Positions 1 to 7,455 of a stretch of 21,063 nt of DNA are shown piece after piece. The stretch lies in contig CAYHHE010000052.1 in the NCBI GenBank assembly GCA_964356295.1, positions 1 to 21,063 on the forward strand. Reading direction: 5' to 3'. The notes under the pieces are model-generated. The model searched no databases. It was given only the letters and a program-made list of their open reading frames with translations, and had not been told where the DNA came from. This stretch comes from CAVQGZ01 sp964356295 (GTDB taxonomy: Bacteria; Actinomycetota; Actinomycetes; Jiangellales; Jiangellaceae). A program made the position numbers and the translations under genes. Numbering within the stretch: the first letter of the stretch is position 1; the number at the start of each line of letters is the position of its first letter.

Positions 1-1
1 A

Positions 2-30
2 ACTTGCCTGGGTCCTCGCCCAGGGCAAGT
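2..30 (+). repeat. Imperfect hairpin directly before the first gene
   Basis: ACTTGCCTGGG at 2-12 is followed by a 6-nt loop and by CCCAGGGCAAGT at 19-30, which is its reverse complement apart from one bulged G. It ends 8 nt before the ATG at 39 and contains the only purine-rich stretch (AGGG) that could serve as a ribosome site. It could be a 5' leader hairpin or the terminator of a gene lying before the window; there is no T-tract, so I cannot choose. Confidence 0.45.
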
Positions 31-38
31 CCGGTCAC

Positions 39-2118
39 ATGAATAGCCCTAACCGTGCATATCTTGGAGCCCGCTCGGTCATCGTCCTGCTGGCGGCACT
101 GTTGCTCGGAATGCTCCAGGTCCCCGTGAGCGCTCAGGCCGCGGACCCTCCGTCGTGCGCGCTCGGAGAGTGGACGGGGGAGTACTTCGGCAACCGGTCG
201 TTGGAGGGACCGCCGGCACTGGTGCGCTGCGACCCGACGGTGGACTTCACGTGGGCGGGGGCTCCGGACGGGGTGCCGGTGGAGGCGGATGAGTTCTCGG
301 TGCGGTGGAGCACGACGCAGACGTTCGCGGCGGGGTCGTACCGGTTCGACGTGCAGGCCGATGACGGGATCCGGGTACGGGTGGACGGTCAGCTGGTGAT
401 CGACGCCTGGCGGGAGCAGCCGGCCACGGTGTACTCGGCGGCGACGACGTTGACGGCCGGGCAGCACACCGTGGTGGTCGAGTTCTACGAGGGCGCCGAG
501 CTCGCCCGGGTCAAGGTGGGCTGGACCGCGGTGGCCGACCCGGGGCCGGTGGACTGCTCGAAGGGGCGGGTCGTCAGCGTCGTCGCGCACATCGATGACG
601 ACCTGCTCTTCATGAACCCGTCGATCTGGCGGGCCATCAGCGACGGCAAGTGCGTGCGCACCGTGGCGGTCACCGCAGGTGACGCCGGGAAGTCCGCGTC
701 GTACTGGACCGGGCGGGAGGCCGGGCACCGTGCGGCCTGCGCGGACATGGCCGGTGTACCGGACGAGTGGACCTTCGGCGACGCCGGGGTCGATGGCCGG
801 TCGATCCTGATGGCCACCAACAGTGGCAACCCGAAGGTCAGCCTTGTGTGGATGCGGCTGCCCGACGGAAGGCCCGACGGTAGCGGGTACCCGAGCACCG
901 GGAACGCAAGCCTCCAGTTGCTGCTGGAAGGCCAGGTGAACTTCCTACGTGCTGTGGACGGCACCGAGACCTACACCCGTGATGAGCTGCAGGATGCCCT
1001 GCGAGAGATGATGACCGACTACTCGGCGACGCAGATCAAGGCGCACAACTACATCAGCGGCGAAGGAGACCACTCGGACCACTTCGCTGTGGCCCGGTTC
1101 ACGCAGGCGGCGGCGGTCAACGGTGGCCTATCGGGCCGGCTGACCGGCTACATCGGCTACCCGATCGGCGGGCTGCCGGTCAACGTCAGCGGAGCCGACC
1201 TGACGACCAAGACCAACGCCTTCTACACCTACGCCGGGTACGACAGCGAGGTGTGCTCGACCCCCCAGGCCTGCGCCGGTACCCCGTACGCGGAGTGGCT
1301 GCTGCGCGAGTACACCGTCGACACCGGTGGCCCTCAGGCTAGCTGGGATGTCACCGACCCGACTGTGCAGGTTGGCAAGACCGCGACGTTCGCCTATACC
1401 TGCAGTGTCGGTTCGACAGGTGCGATCTCCTCGCAGCTCCCGGACTGGATCGGGCCCGCCGGGGGGACCGCGCTGACGGCGTCTCCCACGTCACTTGGGT
1501 CCGCTACGGTGACGGTGACCTGCACTGACGCAGCGGGGCGCACGGCCTCGGCCTCGACCACGTTGACTGCGGTCGCAGCACCAACTCCACCTCCGTCGTT
1601 CATCGACGTTCCACCGGGCGCTGTCTTCTACAACGAGATCTCGTGGTTGGCCGCGAATGGGATCACCCAGGGTTGGCCGGATGGCACGTTCCGTCCGTAC
1701 ACCCCGGTGCTGCGGGATCAGATGGCCGCGTTCATGTACCGGTACGCGGGTAGTCCGGNNNNNNNNNNNNNNNNNNNNNNNNNNNNNNNNNNNNNNNNNN
1801 NNNNNNNNNNNNNNNNNNNNNNNNNNNNNNNNNNNNNNNNNNNNNNNNNNNNNNNNNNCGTTCCGTCCGTACAAGCCGGTGCTGCGGGATCAGATGGCCG
1901 CGTTCATGTACCGGTACGCGGGTAGTCCGGCCTGGACGCCGCCGGTGCAGTCGCCGTTCACGGACGTGACCCCGCAGTCGGTGTTCTACAAGGAGATCAC
2001 CTGGTTGGCCGCGAAGGGGGTCACCCAGGGTTGGCCGGATGGCACGTTCCGTCCGTACAAGCCGGTGCTGCGGGATCAGATGGCCGCGTTCATGTACCGC
2101 TTCGCTCAGTCCACGTAG
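39..2118 (+). CDS. Secreted PA14 / PIG-L deacetylase with C-terminal SLH repeats (broken by an assembly gap)
   Basis: A signal peptide (hydrophobic residues 13-28, likely cleavage after AQA near 34) is followed by a PA14 domain at about 42-163 with the GEYFGN and DDGIRVRVDG signatures. A PIG-L family metal-dependent deacetylase domain follows at about 176-430, with the AHxDDD motif (H184, D186, D187) and the second motif HSDH (345-348). An Ig-like segment covers about 435-515, and SLH repeats begin at 521. PIG-L enzymes remove N-acetyl groups from GlcNAc-type substrates; SLH domains hold proteins on secondary cell-wall polymers, so a surface enzyme acting on an extracellular amino sugar is inferred. 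The frame before the Ns differs by one from the frame after them, so the protein is not contiguous as written. The frame after the gap carries matching SLH sequence and ends at TAG 2116-2118. With a gap of 114 bp the protein would have 697 residues and three SLH repeats. Confidence 0.85.
1599..2118 (+). repeat. SLH repeat array, 186-bp period
   Basis: The SLH unit starts at 1599 (FIDVPPGAVFYNEISWLAA) and again at 1957 (FTDVTPQSVFYKEITWLAA). A middle copy is visible only as its last third after the Ns (1859-1930). Equivalent points in the copies after the gap (1859 and 2045) are 186 bp apart, or 62 codons. The last 72 bp of the copy before the gap (1687-1758) match 1859-1930 with only two differences, in the codon pair after CCGTAC. 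Such near-identity explains the assembly break. Confidence 0.85.
1759..1858. other. Assembly gap of 100 Ns
   Basis: Exactly 100 Ns, the usual placeholder for unknown length, fall inside the SLH array. The length is not a multiple of three and breaks the reading frame, whereas real sequence here should keep it. The repeat period predicts 114 bp (or 114 plus multiples of 186). Confidence 0.97.
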
Positions 2119-2134
2119 CGCATCTGCCGGCCGT

Positions 2135-2230
2135 CCGGTGATCCACGACGGATCTGGTGCGCTGCCCCGGTGATCCACGACGGATCTGGTGCCCTGAGAG
2201 CACCGAATCCTCGGTGGATCACCGGCGGGG
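2135..2230. repeat. Palindromic repeat locus 1 between convergent genes
   Basis: Two direct copies of a 26-bp unit (2135-2160 and 2167-2192, core GATCCACGACGGATCTGG) are spaced 32 bp apart and followed by an inverted copy at 2200-2225. The second and inverted copies pair at 21 of 26 positions, the outer 12 bp perfectly, around a 7-nt loop (2193-2199). Each unit also has an internal dyad, GATCC-5 nt-GGATC. The element fills the space between the stop at 2118 (+) and the stop at 2272 (-), so a bidirectional terminator or REP-like role is plausible. A related locus lies at 13615-13738. Confidence 0.8.
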
Positions 2231-2271
2231 GCCAGCGGCCGGAGCAGCCGCGCCGATCGTCGAAGCTCGGC

Positions 2272-4707
2272 TCACGGCACCAGGACGAAGCGTGCCTCCG
2301 CGTTGCCCTCGACGGCTGCTCGATCGAGGAGCATGGGGTGGTGGTCGCCGCGCAGCCACGACCCGATGCCGTCGGCGTAGTGCGGGCTGCCGACCTGGCC
2401 GGACTGACCGGGCATCAGCTGGCCCCGGCTCTGGCCCAGGTCGGCTAGGTCGGCGATGTACCGGAACGGCGGCCCGATCATCACCCCGTCGGCCCCGGGG
2501 TCGTGCCTGGTCACCTGGGCGTTCCACAGCGTGTCGCCGTCGCCACCCATCGGGTAGGGGCCCCGGTTGAGCAGCCGGTCCAGCGGGGGCCGCGAGGCGA
2601 GGATGTGCCGCAGCGTCAGGGTGTGCAACCGTCCCCAGCGCCAGCGCACCGGGTCGGCGCCGAAGCGGCGGGTGAGTGTGGTCACGGTGTCGGCCATGGC
2701 GGCCAGGATGTGGCCCTCGCGGGTCTGGCCGTCCGGGGTGGCCCACCAGCGTGACGTGGGGTCGAGCAGTGTCGCGTCCAGCCACTCCCGGCAGCGTTCG
2801 CCCATCATGGACGACTCGGCCAGCACCGGGGTGATGCCGTGGCCGGTGTACAGCTCGGTGAGGTCCCCCAGCCGCGGGCGCAGCAGCCGCCGCGCCAGGG
2901 TGATGCCGAACACCTCGTAGACGGCGGCCTGCGGGGAGTCCGACCCCAGCGTGCCGTCCCAGCCCTCCAACAGCCGCAGCGCCTCGTCCACCGCCGGGTC
3001 CGGGGAGGCCAGCCCCCACAGCGCAGCCGCGGTGCGCCGTCCCGACACCGACACCTGGTCGAGCTGCATCGCTCGACAGGTCGCTACGTCCATCGACCCG
3101 GCGGCTGCGATCAGCTCGCCGATCCGCTCCGCCCGGTCCCCGGTGACGAAGTCCGCGCCGAGCCAGTGGGGGTATGCCTCGTCCACCACCCGGTTGTTCG
3201 CCGTGGCGATGTAGCCCGACGGTGGGTTCTGCTGATGGGGCAGGTCCTCGTAGGGCACGTAGCCGGTCCACTCGTACTCCCCGGTCCAGCCTGGCACCGG
3301 CGTCCGGCCGTCGCCGCGGGCGCGGACCGGCACCCGTCCGGCGTAGGTGTGAGCGATGTCGCCGTCGACGTCGGCGTACACGACGTTCTGGACGGGGGTG
3401 TGCCAGCCGCGCAGCACCTCCCGCATCTGCCTGCACGAGCGGGCGCGGTTCATCGCCAGCAGCGTGGTGACCATGCTGCTGGGCTCGTAGGCGGTCCAGC
3501 GCAGCGCCAGCGGCTGCTCCCCGGCATGCTCCGGGGCGAGCACGTTGATGATCGGGCCGTGCCGCGTGGTCACCACGGTCTCGACGACCTCGGTGTACGG
3601 GCCGCTTCCGTGCCTGATCCGGATCACCTCACGATGCACGTCCGCCGGGTGCCAGCGTCCCTCGAACTCGTAGTCCACCCCGCCGTCGTCCCGCTCGCGC
3701 AGCCGCTCGACGTAGAGGTCCTGCACGTCAGGGAACCCGTTGGTGAATCCCCAGGCCACTCGCGTGTTGTGGCCGGCCACCACCCCGGGCAGACCGGGGA
3801 AGCTCACGCCCGTGACCTCGTACCCCGGGGCGCTGAGGTGGTTCTCGTACCAGATGCCAGGGATGGTCAGGCCCAGGTGCATGTCGTTGGCGAGCAGCGG
3901 CCGTCCGGACGTCGTCCGGGTGCCATGGACCACCCATGAGTTGCTGCCCAGCCCGTCCACGGCGGCCGGGCCGCTGATGCGCTCGGCCTGCTCGCTGCGC
4001 CGCAGCGCCTGCGTGCCGATGCAGGAGTAGTCGATCCCCTCCGGGACGATCAGCGGCCGACCCGCCGCATAGGGCGGTTCGAGGTCGGCGGCCAGGTCCG
4101 GACCGATCCGGTCGAGGATGCGGGCCCGGACGATCTCGGCCTCCCAGTTCACCGACAGGGTGAACGCCATCATCTTCGACCAGGACAGCGAGTCCAGCAC
4201 GCCCCACGGCTCGGGACGGTGCCGCAGCAGGGTGAACTCCACCGGCAGCCGGCCCTCGGAGATCCGGGCGTTGACGCCGTCGGCGTAGGCCTCCAGCAGG
4301 TGCCGCTCGTCGTCGGAGAGCAGGTCCACCTCGTGCGCGGCGGCCCGACGCAGGCCCAGGGTGCGCATCCACCGGTCCAGCGGCACCGCGGGCTCGCCGA
4401 GCACCTCGGCGAGCCGTCCGGCAGTGATCCGACGGTTCACCTCGAGCTGCCACAGCCGGTCCTGGGCGTGCAGGTAGCCCTGGGCGCGCATGAGGTCGGG
4501 CATGGACGAGGCGTAGACGTGCGGCACCCCCCAGGGGTCGACGACCACCTCGACCGTGCCGTCCAGTCCGGTCAGCGGCACCCTCCCGCTGCGGCGGGGC
4601 AGGGGTCGTCGCATGACCGCGCCGTAGGCGCCGGCCGCCGCACCGGCCAGTGCCGCGCCGACCGCGCCGGCTGCCGCTCCCACCCTCGCCCAGTCGCCGA
4701 GCTCCAC
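2272..4707 (-). CDS. Penicillin acylase family protein (Ntn hydrolase)
   Basis: An 811-residue member of the penicillin/acyl-homoserine-lactone acylase family, which hydrolyses amide bonds of acylated substrates after self-cleavage into two chains. The N-terminus has an Ala/Gly-rich hydrophobic stretch (residues 8-31), so export or membrane anchoring is likely. The alpha-chain part shows DPWGVPHVYA and AQGYLHAQDRLWQLE. The cleavage site is Gly254-Ser255 in the motif LGSNSWVV, where Ser255 would become the N-terminal nucleophile. Downstream, GHNTRVAWGFTNG and a conserved ATANNR (AxxNNR-type) motif are present. The start is GTG at 4707, which shares its first G with the TAG stop of the antiporter gene; GGGAGGT lies 9 nt before it. 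The reading frame stays open much further upstream, but that part is antisense-free shadow of the antiporter gene. The natural substrate (beta-lactam, acyl-homoserine lactone, acyl-peptide) cannot be told from sequence. Confidence 0.92.
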   Translation of the reverse strand: MELGDWARVGAAAGAVGAALAGAAAGAYGAVMRRPLPRRSGRVPLTGLDGTVEVVVDPWGVPHVYASSMPDLMRAQGYLHAQDRLWQLEVNRRITAGRLAEVLGEPAVPLDRWMRTLGLRRAAAHEVDLLSDDERHLLEAYADGVNARISEGRLPVEFTLLRHRPEPWGVLDSLSWSKMMAFTLSVNWEAEIVRARILDRIGPDLAADLEPPYAAGRPLIVPEGIDYSCIGTQALRRSEQAERISGPAAVDGLGSNSWVVHGTRTTSGRPLLANDMHLGLTIPGIWYENHLSAPGYEVTGVSFPGLPGVVAGHNTRVAWGFTNGFPDVQDLYVERLRERDDGGVDYEFEGRWHPADVHREVIRIRHGSGPYTEVVETVVTTRHGPIINVLAPEHAGEQPLALRWTAYEPSSMVTTLLAMNRARSCRQMREVLRGWHTPVQNVVYADVDGDIAHTYAGRVPVRARGDGRTPVPGWTGEYEWTGYVPYEDLPHQQNPPSGYIATANNRVVDEAYPHWLGADFVTGDRAERIGELIAAAGSMDVATCRAMQLDQVSVSGRRTAAALWGLASPDPAVDEALRLLEGWDGTLGSDSPQAAVYEVFGITLARRLLRPRLGDLTELYTGHGITPVLAESSMMGERCREWLDATLLDPTSRWWATPDGQTREGHILAAMADTVTTLTRRFGADPVRWRWGRLHTLTLRHILASRPPLDRLLNRGPYPMGGDGDTLWNAQVTRHDPGADGVMIGPPFRYIADLADLGQSRGQLMPGQSGQVGSPHYADGIGSWLRGDHHPMLLDRAAVEGNAEARFVLVP

Positions 4708-4725
4708 TAGTCGAGCACCTCCCGC
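4705..4725 (-). promoter_or_regulatory. Coupled stop/start with strong ribosome site
   Basis: On the minus strand the antiporter ends with TAG and the acylase GTG begins at that same G (TAGTG). GGGAGGT sits 9 nt before the GTG, inside the end of the antiporter gene. This decides the acylase start and predicts coupled translation. Confidence 0.8.
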
Positions 4726-6524
4726 CGCTCCCCGTCCTTCATCAGCACCCGCGTGGACTCGCGCAACGCGTCGATCTGGCCGTTCAGCGCCGCCTCGACG
4801 GCCCGCAACGCCGCCACCGCCGCGTCCATCCGGGGAAGCAGCACGTAGTCCGCGCCAGCCGCGTAGAGGGTGCGCTGCTCGGGGAACGTGGTCGCGGTCG
4901 CGATGATCGTGGCGCCGGGGTTGACGTCCCGGACTACCTCGACCACGTCCCGGGTGGACGCCGAGGCGAGTACCTCGTCCGGGATCGTGCAGAGCACGAC
5001 TCGGGCGCGGTCCACACCGGCGTGGTGCAAGGTCTCGGCCCTGCTCAGGTCCCCGTAGGTCACGTGCGGGCCGAGCTCGGCGATCCGTGGATGGATGGCG
5101 ACGTTGAAGTCGACGACGAGCGTGCGCTCGAGCAGCCCGGGCTCGGTGTCGGCGATCTCGTGCAGCAGCGACGAGGCGGTGCGGTGCACCCCGAGCAGGG
5201 CCAGGTCGTACTGCTCGCTCTCCTCCACGAGGGTGCTGGGCGGCGCCTTGATGCCCACCCGGTCCAGCAGCGGGGCCAGCCGGTCGGCGATCGGGTCGGA
5301 TCTGTAGAACATCAGCGGCGTCAGCACCGCCGTGATCACGAACGCGAGGATGATGGCGGCGTTCAGGGTCTCGTCGATGTGCCCCAGGGAGAGCCCCAGA
5401 AAGGCGATCACCAGGCTGAACTCCGAGATCTGCGCGAGCTTGGTGGACGTCAGCGTGGCCGTGCGTCGGTCGAGGCCGGTCAGGTAGAGCAGCGGCAGCA
5501 TGACGACGTACCGGCTCAGGATGGCCAGCACGGCCAGCGCGACAGCAGCGACGATCACGCCGATGCCGTCGGGGGCCGGGATCGTCATGCCGAGGCCGAC
5601 GAAGAACAGGGTGACGAAGAAGTCCCGCACGACCGAGACCTGGCGGATCACCTCGGCGCTGAACGGCAGGCTGGCCAGCGTGATGCCGGCGATGAGGGCG
5701 CCCATCCCGGCGCTGACGCTCAGCTGGGTCTCGATGCCGGTGACCGCCTCGAGGGCCGGGTCGATGTTGATGCCGGCCAGCACCACCGCGAAGCACCAGG
5801 ACAGCGAGGCGATGAGGATGGTCGCCGGCTGCTTGGCGATCCAGCGGAACCCGACCGGAAGCACGACCCGGGACACCAGCGCGGCCAGCGCCCCGATGAT
5901 CGCGATGCCGCCGAAGGCCGACAGGATCGGCAGCGCCTGAGGGTCGTCCAGGTTCGGCTGCAGCGCCAGCACGATGATCGCCCAGATGTCCTGGAAGACC
6001 AGCAGGGCCAGCGACATCCGACCGGTGGCGGTGTCGAGGGTGAACGTCTGCTGGAACAGGGCCACCACGAGAAGGGTGGACGAGGCCGCCACCGCCAGGC
6101 CGACGTACAGCGCGGCGTACTGGCTGGCCAGCACGCCCGCGGTGACCCCGATCAGCAGCAGGCCCTGGGCGAGCAGGAACCCGAGCAGCCCGGTCAGCGG
6201 GTACTGCAGGATCCCGGAGGTCAGCACCGTCCGACCGCTGGCAAGCAACCCCCGCAGGTCGATCTCCAGACCGATGAGGAACAGCAGCAGGATCAGGCCG
6301 AGCTGGGCGATCGTCTCGATGTTCGCGCGGTCGTCGATGAGCCCGGTGCCGACCGGGCCGAGGATGACCCCGGCCAGCAGGAACGCCGCCACCGTCGGGA
6401 TGCGCAGCCGGGTGAACACGATCGCGAGCACGCCGGCCACCAGCAGCGACTGTCCGATGTCGAGCACCAGCTCGGGCAGGCCGGCGTCCGCCCCGCCTGC
6501 CGCGAGCACCCAAGTGCTGTCCAT
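4707..6524 (-). CDS. KefB-like cation:proton antiporter with C-terminal RCK (TrkA-N-like) domain
   Basis: A 605-residue CPA2-family monovalent cation/proton antiporter. About twelve membrane helices span residues 20-405, with the family motifs VFQDIWAI (176-183), LLFLIGLEIDL (80-90) and TKLAQISEFSLVIA (361-374). A cytosolic RCK/TrkA-N-like domain follows at about 440-560, then a charged tail. The nucleotide-binding turn that is normally GxGxxG reads GVHRTA here (445-450), so two of three glycines are missing and NAD(H) binding is doubtful. It probably exchanges K+ or Na+ for protons in osmotic or pH adaptation; the ion is not shown by sequence. It is the first gene of a unit with the acylase. 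ATG at 6524 has no clear ribosome site, but TAGCGT lies 8 nt before it, which fits a leaderless transcript. Confidence 0.9.
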   Translation of the reverse strand: MDSTWVLAAGGADAGLPELVLDIGQSLLVAGVLAIVFTRLRIPTVAAFLLAGVILGPVGTGLIDDRANIETIAQLGLILLLFLIGLEIDLRGLLASGRTVLTSGILQYPLTGLLGFLLAQGLLLIGVTAGVLASQYAALYVGLAVAASSTLLVVALFQQTFTLDTATGRMSLALLVFQDIWAIIVLALQPNLDDPQALPILSAFGGIAIIGALAALVSRVVLPVGFRWIAKQPATILIASLSWCFAVVLAGINIDPALEAVTGIETQLSVSAGMGALIAGITLASLPFSAEVIRQVSVVRDFFVTLFFVGLGMTIPAPDGIGVIVAAVALAVLAILSRYVVMLPLLYLTGLDRRTATLTSTKLAQISEFSLVIAFLGLSLGHIDETLNAAIILAFVITAVLTPLMFYRSDPIADRLAPLLDRVGIKAPPSTLVEESEQYDLALLGVHRTASSLLHEIADTEPGLLERTLVVDFNVAIHPRIAELGPHVTYGDLSRAETLHHAGVDRARVVLCTIPDEVLASASTRDVVEVVRDVNPGATIIATATTFPEQRTLYAAGADYVLLPRMDAAVAALRAVEAALNGQIDALRESTRVLMKDGERREVLD

Positions 6525-6532
6525 GGTCGCGG

Positions 6533-6538
6533 ACGCTA
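6533..6538 (-). promoter_or_regulatory. Possible -10 box of a leaderless antiporter transcript
   Basis: TAGCGT on the minus strand fits TANNNT and ends 8 nt before the ATG at 6524, the spacing expected if transcription starts at the start codon. No convincing -35 box is visible. Confidence 0.35.
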
Positions 6539-6619
6539 GTCGGTGCGCATTACCTCATGGTGTCGGACCTCGGCGTCCCGGCGTGCCGACCGGGCTGCGT
6601 CATGGCACCGTGGCGCCCT

Positions 6620-7321
6620 ATGAGTGACGTCGCGGGCCGGTCCGTGCTCGTCGCCGGGGCCAGCGGCGGCCTCGGCGCACCCATCGCCCGACGGCTGGCG
6701 GCAGCCGGCGCCCGCCTCACCCTCGTGGGACGGGACCTCGCCCGGCTGGAGGCGACCGGCCTGGACGGTGTGCGGGTGACCGCCGACCTGCGCAAGGCCG
6801 GCGCCGCCGACGCCATCGTGGCCCGGGCGGTGCAGGAGCACGGCGGCCTCGACGGGGTCGTCGTCGCGTCGGGGGTGGTCGCCTTCGGCCCAGCGCTCGA
6901 CGTCCCGGACGACGTACTCGTCGAGCTGTTCACGATCAACACGCTCGCCCCGATCCGGCTGCTGCGGGCGGCAGCCGGCCCACTGCAGACCTCGGCTCAG
7001 GGCGGGTACGACGCGTTCTTCTGTGTGGTCAGCGCGGTCGTCGCCGAGCAGCCCATGGCAGGCATGGCCGGGTACTCCGCGTCCAAGGCGGCCCTGTCCG
7101 CCTACGACGCCGCCGCCGCCCGCGAGCTGCGCCGAGCGAGGATCCGGCTGCTCGACGTGCGCCCCCCGCACACCGAGACCGGCCTGGCCACCCGGCCCAT
7201 CCACGGCGAGGCACCCCGTCTGCCCCAGGGACTGCGGCCGGACGACGTCGCCGAGCGGATCGTGGCCGCGATCGTCGACGGCGAGCGTGACGTCGCGTCC
7301 GAGGCATTCGGGACGCCCTGA
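6620..7321 (+). CDS. Short-chain dehydrogenase/reductase (SDR)
   Basis: A 233-residue classical SDR, an NAD(P)-dependent oxidoreductase. The Rossmann glycine motif is AGASGGLG (12-19), and the catalytic tetrad is visible as Asn107 (INTLAP), Ser138 (CVVSA), Tyr152 and Lys156 (YSASK). GRD after the second strand (37-39) suggests NADP preference by analogy to other SDRs. The start at ATG 6620 gives the usual few residues before the first strand; ATG 6602 and ATG 6557 are in-frame alternatives, and none has a clear ribosome site. It is divergent from the antiporter (95 bp apart) and is followed by the decarboxylase after 134 bp. The substrate is unknown. Confidence 0.87.
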   Translation: MSDVAGRSVLVAGASGGLGAPIARRLAAAGARLTLVGRDLARLEATGLDGVRVTADLRKAGAADAIVARAVQEHGGLDGVVVASGVVAFGPALDVPDDVLVELFTINTLAPIRLLRAAAGPLQTSAQGGYDAFFCVVSAVVAEQPMAGMAGYSASKAALSAYDAAAARELRRARIRLLDVRPPHTETGLATRPIHGEAPRLPQGLRPDDVAERIVAAIVDGERDVASEAFGTP

Positions 7322-7345
7322 CCCTGACGGGCACCAGGGGAGCGT

Positions 7346-7362
7346 CCGCCCGCGAGGGGCGG
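7346..7362 (+). terminator. Possible weak terminator hairpin after the SDR gene
   Basis: CCGCCC and GGGCGG form a 6-bp GC stem around a 5-nt loop, 25 nt after the SDR stop. A second short pair, CGGGGC/GCCCCG, lies at 7367-7392. There is no T-tract. Confidence 0.3.
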
Positions 7363-7444
7363 GCATCGGGGCAGTCCTGCGGATTCGCCCCGGTCCGACG
7401 CCCGCCCGCGCCATGCTGGAGTGGTCCCACGACGCGAACCCCGC

Positions 7445-7451
7445 GGAGGTG
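7445..7451 (+). promoter_or_regulatory. Ribosome binding site of the decarboxylase
   Basis: GGAGGTG ends 4 nt before the ATG at 7456 and fixes that start. Confidence 0.75.
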
Positions 7452-7455
7452 TCTC

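Noticed and set aside
1657..1925. Two separate proteins on either side of the Ns
   Set aside because: Both sides encode the same SLH repeat at the same repeat phase. The frame change is explained by the arbitrary 100-N length.
2135..2192. CRISPR-like spacing of repeats (32-bp period)
   Set aside because: There are only two direct copies with a 6-bp separation and then an inverted copy, no spacers and no cas genes.
4708..6513. Long minus-strand frame extending the acylase upstream to a 1413-residue protein
   Set aside because: The upstream part overlaps the antiporter gene in another frame, is Arg/Ala/Gly-rich without domains, and the acylase has a strong ribosome site at 4707.
4650..6539. 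629-residue plus-strand open frame opposite the antiporter
   Set aside because: Composition is a Gln/Asp/Arg/His-rich mirror of the real gene, with no ribosome site and no fold-like pattern. High GC keeps antisense frames open.
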